Notes: a model not told the origin generated them from the letters alone. Shown: positions 1 to 8,183, counted from the first letter of the stretch. The stretch is DNA of 64,000 bases from Bacteroidaceae bacterium (GCA_017535725.1 JAFXTO010000005.1:78624-142623), one strand, 5' to 3'. Program-made: numbers and translations.

Positions 1-470
1 AAGGTGTCGGCGGCGCCGAGCATCACCTTCAGGCCAGCCTGCTTGAACTGCCAAGCAAGCTTACCGATGGTGGTGGTCTTACCTACCCCGTTGACCCCCA
101 CAATCATGATGACGTATGGTTTCTTACCTTCGGGAATCTGGAACCCCTCGGTGTCACCCGTATTGTTCTCCGTCAGCAGTGCTGCAATCTCGTCGCGCAA
201 GATGTGCTGCAGCTCGCTGGTGCCAATGTATTTATCTCGAGCAACGCGTTGCTCTATTCTCTGGATGATAGCGAGAGTGGTGTCCACACCCACGTCGGAT
301 GTCACAAGCACCTCTTCGAGATCGTCGAGCACAGCATCGTCCACTTTACTCTTACCGGCCACAGCGCGTGCAAGTTTCCCAAAGAAACTCTCCTTGGTTT
401 TTTCGAGTCCGCGGTCCAGCGTCTCTTTCTGTTGTTCCCGATTACGGGAAAAGAAGTTGAAAAATCCCAT
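1..470 (-). CDS. ftsY: Signal recognition particle receptor FtsY, 3' part beyond window
   Basis: This is the N-terminal 156 residues of FtsY, the GTPase that docks SRP-ribosome complexes at the membrane translocon. The reverse strand reads [20 protein letters not shown] at its start and later [14 protein letters not shown], the P-loop of the SRP GTPase G domain, near residues 128-141. The N domain is short and lacks the long acidic A domain of E. coli, as is usual outside enterobacteria. The gene runs off the left edge. The start ATG at 468-470 lies about 20 bases downstream of a TAnnTTTG promoter. It follows the L28-L33-DUF4295 group, an order I recall from other Bacteroidetes, but a terminator and its own promoter separate it from that group. 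Confidence 0.93.
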   Translation of the reverse strand, partial: MGFFNFFSRNREQQKETLDRGLEKTKESFFGKLARAVAGKSKVDDAVLDDLEEVLVTSDVGVDTTLAIIQRIEQRVARDKYIGTSELQHILRDEIAALLTENNTGDTEGFQIPEGKKPYVIMIVGVNGVGKTTTIGKLAWQFKQAGLKVMLGAADT

Positions 471-492
471 AGCTATTTCATTTTTGCGGGTG

Positions 493-500
493 CAAAGGTA
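493..500 (-). promoter_or_regulatory. Promoter -7 element of ftsY
   Basis: TACCTTTG on the minus strand, matching the Bacteroidetes TAnnTTTG motif, about 22 bases before the ftsY ATG. Confidence 0.65.
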
Positions 501-527
501 CTGCTTTTTTCCGAAACCACCAAATTT

Positions 528-555
528 AGCCCCCCTTTTAGGGGGGTGGATTAAG
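528..555. repeat. GC-rich palindrome, short copy of the REP-like family
   Basis: Six C residues, a TTTTA loop and six G residues form a perfect hairpin at 530-546, followed by GGATTAAGACT. It resembles the core of the REP-like elements found elsewhere in the window but is shorter. It lies just upstream of the ftsY promoter. Confidence 0.45.
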
Positions 556-641
556 ACTGATTTAACCATGTTAACATTTTGAGTCACTTTACAGGGGCAT
601 ACGCAGGTGTTAACAAAGTGGAAGTATGGCTCTACAGAAAA

Positions 642-675
642 CTCCCCAGTGCCATGATTGGTTGGCGCTGGGGAG
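642..675 (-). terminator. Intrinsic terminator after the rpmB-rpmG-DUF4295 group
   Basis: A 12-bp stem (CTCCCCAGTGCC with GGCGCTGGGGAG, one G-T wobble) and 10-base loop, followed on the minus strand by TTTTCTGT. It lies 60 bases past the DUF4295 stop codon and before the ftsY promoter. Confidence 0.8.
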
Positions 676-735
676 CTAAAGTGTGATAAACGTGTACGTT
701 TGTAATTCTTGGTTGGAAAGAAACTTGTTCAGAAC

Positions 736-891
736 TTAGTTCTTGAAGAAGCTGTCGACGGCCTCGTTGGGAACCATACGCTCATCAAAGGTGTAGGTGC
801 CTTTTTCGCCCTTCACCATACGGATGACCTTGGAGTAGCTGCGGCCGTCGGTCTTACCCGTTTGCAGGGTTGCGACTGTTTTTTTTGCCAT
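736..891 (-). CDS. DUF4295 family small basic protein
   Basis: A 51-residue protein, MAKKTVATLQTGK at its start and ending DSFFKN, read from the reverse strand. It matches DUF4295, a short lysine-rich family that in Bacteroidetes sits directly after the ribosomal proteins L28 and L33. The function is unknown; because of its size, basic N-terminus and position in a ribosomal-protein group it may be a ribosome-associated protein, which is inference. The start ATG lies 12 bases after the rpmG stop codon, so the two are co-transcribed, and an intrinsic terminator follows 60 bases after the stop. Confidence 0.88.
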   Translation of the reverse strand: MAKKTVATLQTGKTDGRSYSKVIRMVKGEKGTYTFDERMVPNEAVDSFFKN

Positions 892-903
892 GTTGCTTCA
901 GTT

Positions 904-1092
904 TTATTTGATTTCCTTGTGAACCGTCATGCGCTTGAGAATCGGATTGTACTTCTTCAACTCGAGGCGCTCGGGATGATTTTTCCTGTTCTTCGTGGTG
1001 ATGTAACGGGAGGTGCCAGGGAGGCCACTCTCCTTCATTTCAGTGCATTCGAGAATCACCTGTACTCTGTTACCTTTAGCTTTCTTTGCCAT
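904..1092 (-). CDS. rpmG: 50S ribosomal protein L33
   Basis: This 62-residue protein is L33 of the large ribosomal subunit, near the E site. The sequence has the family features: a basic MAKKAKGNR start, [19 protein letters not shown] in the middle and a KEI-type end. There are no CxxC pairs: the only cysteine is in ILECTE, so this is the zinc-free (C-minus) form. It lies between rpmB and the DUF4295 gene, with gaps of 49 and 12 bases, in one transcription unit that ends at the hairpin at 642-675. Confidence 0.97.
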   Translation of the reverse strand: MAKKAKGNRVQVILECTEMKESGLPGTSRYITTKNRKNHPERLELKKYNPILKRMTVHKEIK

Positions 1093-1141
1093 GTTACTTT
1101 CTCTGTGTTAAAGGGTTAAACCGTTGGCGACTGGCGGATTA

Positions 1142-1375
1142 CTACAAGTAACCCTTCTCGGCAGCTTGCTTAATAGCGGCATCGAGACCAATCTTGTTAA
1201 TCAAGCGCAGGCCAGCAGCGGAGATATTGAGGCTGATCCAGCAGTCCTCTTCTACCCAATAGAACTTCTTGGTAAAGAGGTTCACATCGAAGACACGCTT
1301 TGTGCGGCGCTTAGAGTGCGATACGTTGTTACCATGCATCGCTTTCTTTCCGGTGATTTGACAAATCTTAGACAT
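1142..1375 (-). CDS. rpmB: 50S ribosomal protein L28
   Basis: This is L28 of the large subunit, 77 residues from the chosen start [20 protein letters not shown]. The conserved [17 protein letters not shown] and [10 protein letters not shown] segments are present. An in-frame upstream start would add nine residues, but MSKICQ is the usual N-terminus and GGAAAG sits eight bases before this ATG, so 1375 is preferred. It is the first gene of the rpmB-rpmG-DUF4295 unit, with a TAnnTTTG promoter about 50 bases upstream. Confidence 0.97.
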   Translation of the reverse strand: MSKICQITGKKAMHGNNVSHSKRRTKRVFDVNLFTKKFYWVEEDCWISLNISAAGLRLINKIGLDAAIKQAAEKGYL

Positions 1376-1426
1376 TTCGATCTTTCCTTTTGTAACTTTC
1401 AAGAATTACTTCTTCCAAACAGGGCG

Positions 1427-1434
1427 CAAAGGTA
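1427..1434 (-). promoter_or_regulatory. Promoter -7 element of rpmB operon
   Basis: TACCTTTG on the minus strand, about 50 bases before the L28 start. Confidence 0.65.
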
Positions 1435-1476
1435 CAGCTTTTCTTTGGAACCTCCAAACCTTTTTGCGTAAATTTT

Positions 1477-1980
1477 TCATTCTTCGGCCAAAGGGAAGTC
1501 ATTTTTCAGCTTTTCGAGCAGCATTTGCATAGCTGTAAGGCTTGCGCGGGCGACATTTGCCTCTCTTCCGTCGTCTCCTTTGAGTTCTCGTACAACAACC
1601 TCCTCTGCGGTTCCGACGGCCACGAAAATAGTACCCACTGGTGCTTCGGGTCCACCGCCTGGCCCTGCATAGCCTGTGACGGCCACGGCATAGTCGGTGC
1701 CCATGCGTTCAATGGCTCCAGCCACCATGCCCCTGGCACACTGTTCGCTGACGGCTCCGTATTCAGCCAGCAATTCTTCCGAGATGCCCAGCAACTGCGT
1801 CTTCAGTTCATTGACATAGGTAACAAGACCGCCCTTGAAGTAGGTGCTGGCACCTGGGAGGGCTGCGATAGAGGCCGAGACGAGGCCGGCCGTGCAGCTT
1901 TCGGCGGTGCAGACGGTCTTACCTGCCCGCCAGAGGTATTCGCTGATTTCGCGAGAGATAACTTTTACTTGAACGCTCAC
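1477..1980 (-). CDS. pncC: Nicotinamide-nucleotide amidohydrolase PncC (CinA C-terminal family)
   Basis: PncC deamidates nicotinamide mononucleotide to nicotinic acid mononucleotide in NAD recycling. The 167-residue protein is a stand-alone CinA C-terminal domain. It shows the signature TAESCTAGLVSA near residue 25, containing the catalytic serine, then GGLVTYVNELK, YGAVSEQCARGM and VTGYAGPGGG. The usual family has G(I/V)AGPGGG; here it reads GYAGPGGG. The N-terminal MoCF domain of full CinA is absent, as in many PncC proteins. It lies 77 bases after tsaD on the same strand and may share its transcript. Confidence 0.93.
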   Translation of the reverse strand: MSVQVKVISREISEYLWRAGKTVCTAESCTAGLVSASIAALPGASTYFKGGLVTYVNELKTQLLGISEELLAEYGAVSEQCARGMVAGAIERMGTDYAVAVTGYAGPGGGPEAPVGTIFVAVGTAEEVVVRELKGDDGREANVARASLTAMQMLLEKLKNDFPLAEE

Positions 1981-2057
1981 AGTCGTATTTAGAATTAAAG
2001 ATTTGACAATTTATAAATCTTGAAGTCTCTTAATAAATCAATTTCAATATTTCAGTC

Positions 2058-3140
2058 TCATATTGCCACGCGGCTGTACGCTGGAGCCTCCATCGGGCAG
2101 AAGTCCTTATCATTGTACTTAAAGAACCCCGTGATTGCAATCATAGCCGCATTGTCCGTCGTATAGCTGAATTTGGGAATGTAGATGGTCCATCCATAGC
2201 GACGAGCATGATCCTTGAAGGCTTCGCGTAGGCCTGTGTTGGCACTAACTCCTCCAGCAACAGCTACATGCTTAATCTTCAAATCCTTGGCAGCTCGGCG
2301 TAGTTTGTTCATCAAGATATCGACGATGGTTTTCTCCAACGAGGCGGCAAGGTCCTCCTTGTGGTGCTCGATGAAGTCGGGGTCGTCCTGCAACCAGTCG
2401 CGCAAGTTGTAGAGGAACGAGGTCTTCAGGCCACTAAAGCTGTAGTCGTAGCCGGGGATGGCGGGTTTGGCGAATTGGTAGGCATCGGGGTTTCCCTGAC
2501 GGGCCAGACGGTCGATGATGGGACCTCCAGGATAACCTAAGCCCATGACTTTGGAACACTTGTCTATGGCTTCTCCTGCTGCATCGTCTATCGTCTGGCC
2601 GATGATTTGCATGTCGTTGTACGCCTTAACCAACACAATCTGCGAGTTGCCGCCGCTGACCAGCAAGCAAAGGAAGGGAAAAGGAGGAACACTGTTATCA
2701 TCGGCACTCTCCTTGATGAAATGCGCCAGCACGTGGCCCTGCAAATGATTAACGTCAATCATAGGAATGCCCAACGAGGCTGCAAGTCCTTTGGCAAAGC
2801 TGACGCCCACGAGCAGCGAACCCATCAAGCCAGGACCGCGGGTGAAAGCAACGGCACTCAGTTCTTCCTTCGCTACGCCTGCCCGCTTCAGAGCCTGATC
2901 CACGACTGGTACAATATTCTGTTGGTGTGCGCGAGAGGCCAGTTCGGGCACCACACCGCCATAGGCTTCGTGCACGGCCTGCGAAGCGGTGACATTGGAA
3001 AGGAGCACGCCGTCACGGAGGACGGCCGCCGAAGTGTCATCGCAGGAGGATTCGATACCTAATATAATAACAGACTCTCCTTCCGTCGTCCCTTTTTGGG
3101 ATGGAGTAGAATCTTTTACTTCTTGCATATCTTTTATCAT
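2058..3140 (-). CDS. tsaD: tRNA N6-adenosine threonylcarbamoyltransferase TsaD
   Basis: TsaD transfers the threonylcarbamoyl group to A37 of ANN-decoding tRNAs. The 360-residue protein carries the family signature ILGIESSCDDTSAAV, the metal-binding HLQGH histidines, the LVSGGNSQ loop and VAGGVSANTGLR. Homologs start right at the IILGIESS strand. Here about 23 residues precede it, including DSTPSQKGTTEGES, which is encoded by a copy of the window's GC-rich palindromic element (3073-3113). No ATG, GTG or TTG lies between the element and the conserved strand, so the element appears to be translated. The start could be Met1 (3140) or Met5 (3128); both lie in the AT-rich spacer between two inverted element copies. 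Confidence 0.95.
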   Translation of the reverse strand: MIKDMQEVKDSTPSQKGTTEGESVIILGIESSCDDTSAAVLRDGVLLSNVTASQAVHEAYGGVVPELASRAHQQNIVPVVDQALKRAGVAKEELSAVAFTRGPGLMGSLLVGVSFAKGLAASLGIPMIDVNHLQGHVLAHFIKESADDNSVPPFPFLCLLVSGGNSQIVLVKAYNDMQIIGQTIDDAAGEAIDKCSKVMGLGYPGGPIIDRLARQGNPDAYQFAKPAIPGYDYSFSGLKTSFLYNLRDWLQDDPDFIEHHKEDLAASLEKTIVDILMNKLRRAAKDLKIKHVAVAGGVSANTGLREAFKDHARRYGWTIYIPKFSYTTDNAAMIAITGFFKYNDKDFCPMEAPAYSRVAI

Positions 3141-3214
3141 TGATCTGATATTAATCTATTCTTGTTCGGTATCCGGTCTCTCCCTTATAGTAGAGAGAGG
3201 CGGGGAAAGAGTCT
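3073..3214. repeat. Inverted pair of REP-like elements (MITE-like), map-tsaD junction
   Basis: The left copy runs from GACTCTCC at 3073 to AGAATC at 3113; the right copy runs from TTCGGTATCC at 3165 to GAGTC just before the map stop codon. The ends are inverted relative to each other. The AT-rich middle holds the tsaD start codon, the left copy encodes tsaD residues 10-23, and the right copy touches the map stop. Confidence 0.75.
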
Positions 3215-4081
3215 TTAATGCGTCAGCACCTCCACCCCATGTTCCGTCATCACAAACGTATGTTCCCACTGGGCACTGGGCAGTTCGTCCTCGCTGACCA
3301 CCGTCCACCCATCTTCCTCATCGCAGAAGACTTCGTAGGTGCCCATATTAATCATCGGTTCAATGGTGAACACCATACCTGGGACAAGCAGCATTCCAGT
3401 ACCCTTACGACCGTAGTGGTCGATGTCTGGCTCTTCGTGGAACTCCAATCCCACACCATGTCCCGCCAAGTCGCGGACAACCGAGAAGCCGTTGGCGTGG
3501 GCATGTTTCTGGATAGCGTTGCCGATGTCACCCACATAGACGTAAGGCTTGGAACAAACTTCCTCCCCAATCTTCAGGCACTCCCAGGCCACCTCCACCA
3601 GCCGTTGCTTCTTCTTCGTCGTCTGCCCGCCAACGATGTACATGCGAGAGGCGTCAGCATAGTAACCATCGAGGATGGTGGTAACATCCACGTTGATGAT
3701 ATCTCCTTTCTCAAGGATTTCCCAATCATTCGGGATTCCATGACAAACGACCTCGTTCACACTCGTGCAGCACGAACGTGGGAACCCGTCGTAGCCCAGA
3801 CAGGCAGACTTGGCTCCATGCGCCGCCGTGTACTCGGCCACGAGGTCATCGATGTCCTGAGTAGACATGCCTTCTTCAATGCGGTCAGTCAACATATCGA
3901 GTATTCCAGTATTGACAACACCCGCACGACGTATGCCCTCAATCTGCTCGGGAGTCTTGATGAGCTCGCGCGTAGGGACTATCTTTCCACGCTCCTGAGC
4001 TGCTAATATGATACGGTCCATTTCGGTCAGTTCCCGCCCTTCGGGAACTATCCACCGATTCTTTTTCTTTTTTATGTTCAT
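3215..4081 (-). CDS. map: Type I methionyl aminopeptidase
   Basis: This enzyme removes the initiator methionine from nascent proteins. The 288 residues contain all five metal ligands of the pita-bread fold: NVDVTT with Asp, YYADASRMY with Asp, the GHGVGLEFHEEP histidine, FTIEPM with Glu and the C-terminal QWEHTFVMTEHG Glu. The SVNEVVCHGIPN segment supplies the substrate-side histidine. A roughly 40-residue N-terminal extension starting MNIKKKKNRW precedes the catalytic domain. A TAnnTTTG promoter overlaps the start region, leaving a very short leader. A REP-like element begins at its stop codon. Confidence 0.96.
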   Translation of the reverse strand: MNIKKKKNRWIVPEGRELTEMDRIILAAQERGKIVPTRELIKTPEQIEGIRRAGVVNTGILDMLTDRIEEGMSTQDIDDLVAEYTAAHGAKSACLGYDGFPRSCCTSVNEVVCHGIPNDWEILEKGDIINVDVTTILDGYYADASRMYIVGGQTTKKKQRLVEVAWECLKIGEEVCSKPYVYVGDIGNAIQKHAHANGFSVVRDLAGHGVGLEFHEEPDIDHYGRKGTGMLLVPGMVFTIEPMINMGTYEVFCDEEDGWTVVSEDELPSAQWEHTFVMTEHGVEVLTH

Positions 4082-4086
4082 GGCCG

Positions 4087-4094
4087 CAAAAGTA
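4087..4094 (-). promoter_or_regulatory. Promoter -7 element of map
   Basis: TACTTTTG on the minus strand only six bases before the map ATG, with a TTG about 20 bases further upstream. The transcript would be nearly leaderless. Confidence 0.6.
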
Positions 4095-4102
4095 CAAAGA
4101 AA

Positions 4103-5557
4103 TCAGGAAACAACGGCCTTTTTAAATAAAAATAACGTACTCAACCACAATCCGAGCGCCGTTAAACTACCATTTATCAATAACAACTCGTAGCCAAAGT
4201 GGTAATTCCAAGCCGAAGCAGCCACTTGAGAGAGCGCAAAACACAGCACAGGGGAGGCAATGCAAATCCAGGGAACAGCCTTCTCAGAAGGACGTATCCG
4301 CGAAGGGACAAACAGCCCAAAGGCAAAGAGTCCGAGCAAAGGGCCATAGGTATAGGAGGCGATGATGTAAACGGCATCGATGACGCTGGTGCTGTTCAGG
4401 ACACGGAAGACAAGGATGCACAACAGCACGACCACCGTCACCACCACATGCATACGCCTGCGCAGGTGCTCGTCGTCCGGACGATGCAGAAGGTCTATAC
4501 AGACACTGGTGGTCAAAGCCGTCAGGGCACTGTCGGCGCTGGAGAAAGCAGCGGCAGCCATACCGATGGTGAAACTCAGCAAAGCCACCTGACCCAAATA
4601 GCCGCTGGCACATAGCAGAGGCATCACCTCGTCGCCAGCAGTCGGAAGGCTGATTCCATGGCGTGCGGCAAAAACATACATCAGTACGCCCAAGGCGAGG
4701 AACAACAGGTTCACAGGGACGTAGAGAAGACTGTTCACTATCATATTCTTCTGTGAGTCGTGCAGCGTGCGACAGGTCAGGTTCTTCTGCATCATGTCCT
4801 GATCCAGACCCGTCATCACCACGACGATGAACGCTCCGCTGAGGAACTGTTTCCAGAAATACTGGCGCGATGTCCAGTCCGACAGTTCGAAGATGCGGCT
4901 CATGGGATTCTCGGCGACGACGCTAACAGCTTCACCTATCCCCCACCCTTCCGCTTGAAGGATAGCACGAACGATGAACACCAAAGCCACAAGCAGAACC
5001 AGCGTCTGGATGCAGTCCGTCCAAACAATCGTGGCAATGCCCCCACGACGGCTGTAAAACCAGATCAACAACAGAATCACGACCGCCGAGAGCCAGAAAG
5101 GACAGCCCAGCGAGTCGAATACCACCCGCTGCAATATCAGGCAGACCAAGTACAGTCTCACTGCAGCTCCTAACAGCTTGGATAGCAAGAAGAAGCTGGC
5201 TCCCGTACGGTAGCTACGAAGCCCAAAGCGATGCTCCAAATAGCCGTATATGCTCGTCAAGCCCAAGCGGTAGTAGACAGGAAGCAAGATGAAAGCGACC
5301 AGGAGATAACCTGGAATGAAGCCCAGACACATCTGCATGTACGTCATGTCGGAGAAACGAACCATGCCTGGAACGCTGACGAAAGTGACCCCACTCAGCG
5401 AGGCCCCCAACATACCGAAAGCGACAGCCCACCAAGGGGACCGTCGCTCTCCGCGGTAGAAAATATCGTTGGTTTGGTGGCCTGCCGTCAGCCGAGAAAC
5501 GCCCACCAGAAACAAGAAGTAGGCTACAGCAACAAACAGGAACAGCATAGCATGCAT
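4103..5557 (-). CDS. Sodium:solute symporter family protein
   Basis: A 484-residue inner-membrane protein with about 13 hydrophobic segments, of the SSS (SLC5-like) family, coupling sodium entry to uptake of a small solute. Typical features are the N-terminal helix followed by GERRSPWWAVAFGMLGASLSGVTFVSVPG, the SIYGYLEHRFG segment, and the TDCIQT loop. The substrate cannot be told from sequence. It starts 27 bases after the acidic-tailed unknown gene and ends 21 bases before the map start, so it is probably the second gene of a two-gene unit. Two other SSS transporters occur in the window, linked to sialic acid and to glucuronoxylan genes. Confidence 0.88.
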   Translation of the reverse strand: MHAMLFLFVAVAYFLFLVGVSRLTAGHQTNDIFYRGERRSPWWAVAFGMLGASLSGVTFVSVPGMVRFSDMTYMQMCLGFIPGYLLVAFILLPVYYRLGLTSIYGYLEHRFGLRSYRTGASFFLLSKLLGAAVRLYLVCLILQRVVFDSLGCPFWLSAVVILLLIWFYSRRGGIATIVWTDCIQTLVLLVALVFIVRAILQAEGWGIGEAVSVVAENPMSRIFELSDWTSRQYFWKQFLSGAFIVVVMTGLDQDMMQKNLTCRTLHDSQKNMIVNSLLYVPVNLLFLALGVLMYVFAARHGISLPTAGDEVMPLLCASGYLGQVALLSFTIGMAAAAFSSADSALTALTTSVCIDLLHRPDDEHLRRRMHVVVTVVVLLCILVFRVLNSTSVIDAVYIIASYTYGPLLGLFAFGLFVPSRIRPSEKAVPWICIASPVLCFALSQVAASAWNYHFGYELLLINGSLTALGLWLSTLFLFKKAVVS

Positions 5558-5584
5558 GAATGAATGACCGAAGGGACTTCTGAA

Positions 5585-6415
5585 TTAGTCCAGCACCGAG
5601 AGTCCACCGGTGTCGTCATCATCGTCCACCTTCACGTCGGCCTCGGGAGCGAAGCTGGAATAGAAGGTATCGTCGCCTTCCGTGGGCTCCATCTCCTCGT
5701 CTTCATCCTCGTCGTCATCATCATCGTCGTCTATGAGGTCATCGTCATCCTCATCATCGTCATCATCGTCATCACCACGCCTACGGATGCGGTTGCCATC
5801 CTCGTCATATTCATTTTCAGCGAAGAAGCGCAGCTTGGTAGCGGGAGCTTTCTTCTTGGCGAAAATAGCTTCAATCCAACTTCCCTTGGCCACCTCGAGG
5901 ACTTCAAAGCCATCGGCCACCTTTTTCTCAAGCGTACCACCTGCAGCATGAATACGGGAAGCAGGCAGGGTCGTCGTGGAGACTTCAAAACCGCTTTCGA
6001 TAATATCTCTTATAGAAAGTGGAATACTGTCCCATCCGCCTCCGAAATTGCGATCTATCAGTTCCAGCAACGTGGCAGCTGTTATATGACGGATATTCTC
6101 GTAACTGAGGTCGCTCAAACGCGAAATGGTACGACGACGAATAGCCACACACCCCCTACGCTGTTCCATCCGTGCAAAGATGGCCCATTCATCTGCCGGG
6201 TACTTCACACTCTCTCGTTCATCGTCCGGATTGAAATGTACCACTTCGTAGGCCAGACGAATGATATTAAGTAACTTTTCCTCGTAGGGAAGGAAGCTTT
6301 CCTCCTTCGTCTCTTTTTCCCAGAGTTCAGCTATCTCCTCTGCCGAGACGTCCCACACGTTGGTGGAATTCAGGCTGAGTATCGAATCCAGCGAATCTTC
6401 TCTATGTTTGCTCAT
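5585..6415 (-). CDS. Unknown protein with poly-aspartate C-terminal tail
   Basis: I do not recognise a named family. The first 200 residues look globular and include a helical N-terminus (NVWDVSAEEIAELWEKE) and basic patches such as RRGCVAIRRRTISRLS. From about residue 208 the protein is almost purely Asp/Glu, with runs of seven and eight aspartates over some 60 residues. The layout, a small folded domain plus a long acidic tail, recalls the delta subunit of Firmicute RNA polymerase, but no homology is claimed. GA(T/C) codons make the stretch repetitive and prone to slippage. It precedes the symporter gene and has its own promoter at 6473-6480. Confidence 0.8.
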   Translation of the reverse strand: MSKHREDSLDSILSLNSTNVWDVSAEEIAELWEKETKEESFLPYEEKLLNIIRLAYEVVHFNPDDERESVKYPADEWAIFARMEQRRGCVAIRRRTISRLSDLSYENIRHITAATLLELIDRNFGGGWDSIPLSIRDIIESGFEVSTTTLPASRIHAAGGTLEKKVADGFEVLEVAKGSWIEAIFAKKKAPATKLRFFAENEYDEDGNRIRRRGDDDDDDDEDDDDLIDDDDDDDEDEDEEMEPTEGDDTFYSSFAPEADVKVDDDDDTGGLSVLD

Positions 6416-6472
6416 ATCTCTTTATATATATTATATAAGGTGTAAACACTATCAGGTCTTCGAAAACGGCCG

Positions 6473-6480
6473 CAAAGATA
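6473..6480 (-). promoter_or_regulatory. Promoter -7 element of acidic-tailed gene
   Basis: TATCTTTG on the minus strand, about 58 bases before the start codon at 6415. Confidence 0.55.
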
Positions 6481-6600
6481 TAAAGAAGAACTCAGACGAC
6501 CAAATTTTTTCGGCAAAATCGTTCAACCCATTAGATTATGGCCATGTCGGATGAACCAAGAAAAGAGACGACATTCACGGGGAATGGCATCTCTTTTAAT

Positions 6601-6675
6601 GTACGCCCTCAGGGGCTCGAACCCTGGACCCATTGATTAAGAGTCAATTGCTCTACCAACTGAGCTAAGGACGCA
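6601..6675 (-). tRNA. tRNA-Lys (anticodon CTT), copy 1
   Basis: The reverse strand folds as a full cloverleaf. The acceptor is TGCGTCC with GGGCGTA. The D arm reads TAGCTCAGTTGGTAGAGC. The anticodon stem ATTGA/TCAAT has loop CTCTTAA, giving anticodon CTT (Lys). The T arm CAGGG-TTCGAGC-CCCTG is intact. No CCA is encoded. Confidence 0.95.
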
Positions 6676-6700
6676 ACTTAGCGTTATCTGTCTCCTAAAA

Positions 6701-6775
6701 GTACGCCCTCAGGGGCTCGAACCCTGGACCCATTGATTAAGAGTCAATTGCTCTACCAACTGAGCTAAGGACGCA
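6701..6775 (-). tRNA. tRNA-Lys (anticodon CTT), copy 2
   Basis: Identical over its whole length to the copy at 6601-6675, with a 25-base spacer between them. Being upstream on the minus strand, it is transcribed first, from the promoter at 6856-6863. Confidence 0.95.
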
Positions 6776-6855
6776 ACTTTCTTTCGACTTCGGAGGAGCA
6801 CCCAAATGATGTTCAGAATGGCTCTGTATCAGGTGTGCTTTCCGTTTTGCGGGTG

Positions 6856-6863
6856 CAAAGGTA
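6856..6863 (-). promoter_or_regulatory. Promoter -7 element of the tRNA-Lys pair
   Basis: TACCTTTG on the minus strand, 80 bases upstream of the first tRNA-Lys. Confidence 0.6.
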
Positions 6864-6940
6864 ACGACTTTTCGCGAAACAGCCAAACTTTTCGTCTACT
6901 TTTTCGACTTTTCACCCATTTTTATCGTTCAAAAGGACTT

Positions 6941-8131
6941 TTACTTGATAATATCGAGTTCACGGAAGACGCGCGAGAGGGATTCTACGGACTCATCGAC
7001 CTGCTCTTTCGTGTGGGTAGCCATCAAGGCATAGCGCACCAGCGTGTCCTGCGGAGCGCAAGCGGGCGGAATAACTGGATTGATGAACACACCGGCATCA
7101 AAGGCCAGCTTGGTGACTGCGAAAGTCTTGTCCACATCACGGACATAAAGCGGAATAATGGGACTCTCGGTCTCACCAATCTCGAAGCCAGCATCACGGA
7201 AACGTTTCAAGGCATAGTTCGTGACATCCCACAGACGCTGGATGCGCTCGGGCTCCTGCTGGATGATGTGCAGGGCCTCGCGGGCTGCAGCCGTAGCAGC
7301 GGGAGTGCAGGAGGCTGAGAAAATATATGTGCGAGTATGATGACGCAGGTAGTTGATGATGCTGCTGTCTGCTGCAATGAAGCCACCGATGGAGGCAAGG
7401 CTCTTGGAGAAAGTACCCATGATGAGATCCACGTCATCGGTCACTCCGAAGTGGTCACAGACCCCGCGACCCTGACGACCAAAGACACCTAGACCATGAG
7501 CTTCGTCAACCATAACGGCAGTACCAGGATATTTCTTCTTCAGCTCAATAATCTTCGGCAGGGGAGCCAGGTCTCCTTCCATGGAGAAGACACCGTCAAC
7601 GACAATAAGCTTCACACAATCTTCTGGGCAACGTTTCAGCAACGCCTCAAGCTCTTCCATATCGTTGTGCTTGTACTTCAGGCGGTGGGAGAAGCTATTG
7701 CGAACGCCGTCCACGATGCTGGCGTGGTCGCGGTCGTCACAGATAATGTAGTCGTGGCGGTCGGTCAGCACACCCAGCACACCGCTATTTACGGTGAAAC
7801 CGGTCGCAAAACACATGGCCTCATCCTTACCCATGAATTCGGCCAACTCCTTCTCCAGTTGCACATGCAAATCCAGCGTTCCGTTGAGGAAACGGGAACC
7901 TGCACAACCGCTACCGTATTGTTCCATGGCTTTGATTCCAGCCTGAATAACGCGCTCATCGCCCGTCAATCCCGTGTAGGCATTCGAGCCGAACATCAAC
8001 ACGCGATGACCTTCCATAATGACTTCAGTACCTTGCTTACCCTCAATCTCACGGAAATAAGGGTAAATGCCCATCTTCTTATACTTCTGAGGACGGTCGT
8101 ACTTAGCCAGTCTGTCTTGTAATATTCCCAT
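6941..8131 (-). CDS. spt: Serine palmitoyltransferase (alpha-oxoamine synthase)
   Basis: This PLP enzyme condenses L-serine with an acyl-CoA to 3-ketosphinganine, the first step of bacterial sphingolipid synthesis. The 396 residues carry the alpha-oxoamine synthase features: GSGCAGSRFLNGT, the DALDHAS-type sequence DDRDHASIVDG, VDEAHGLGVFG and the PLP-lysine motif GTFSKSLASIGG. The N-terminus MGILQDRLAKYDRPQKYKKM and the whole length match the Bacteroides enzyme better than 2-amino-3-ketobutyrate CoA ligase or BioF. A lipid kinase is transcribed divergently from the adjoining promoter, which supports the sphingolipid role. Confidence 0.88.
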   Translation of the reverse strand: MGILQDRLAKYDRPQKYKKMGIYPYFREIEGKQGTEVIMEGHRVLMFGSNAYTGLTGDERVIQAGIKAMEQYGSGCAGSRFLNGTLDLHVQLEKELAEFMGKDEAMCFATGFTVNSGVLGVLTDRHDYIICDDRDHASIVDGVRNSFSHRLKYKHNDMEELEALLKRCPEDCVKLIVVDGVFSMEGDLAPLPKIIELKKKYPGTAVMVDEAHGLGVFGRQGRGVCDHFGVTDDVDLIMGTFSKSLASIGGFIAADSSIINYLRHHTRTYIFSASCTPAATAAAREALHIIQQEPERIQRLWDVTNYALKRFRDAGFEIGETESPIIPLYVRDVDKTFAVTKLAFDAGVFINPVIPPACAPQDTLVRYALMATHTKEQVDESVESLSRVFRELDIIK

Positions 8132-8175
8132 ATTATAATAAGGTGTATGTTTTCTTCATTACGTAATTTGCGGCG

Positions 8176-8183
8176 CAAAGGTA
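8176..8183 (-). promoter_or_regulatory. Promoter -7 element of spt
   Basis: TACCTTTG on the minus strand, about 45 bases before the spt start; divergent from the lipid kinase promoter at 8290-8297. Confidence 0.65.

Noticed and set aside
904-1092. Zinc-ribbon form of L33
   Set aside because: Only one cysteine is present, so the zinc-free form is the correct reading.
5682-5951. Poly-serine open frame on the plus strand
   Set aside because: It is the antisense of the poly-aspartate codons of the gene at 5585-6415, with no start signals or family features.
6601-6775. Duplicate tRNA-Lys as assembly artefact
   Set aside because: The spacers flanking the two copies differ in sequence, and tandem identical tRNA genes are common.
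6941-8131. 2-amino-3-ketobutyrate CoA ligase (Kbl) or BioF
   Set aside because: The N-terminus and overall match to Bacteroides serine palmitoyltransferase, plus the divergent lipid kinase, fit better; there is no threonine dehydrogenase nearby.
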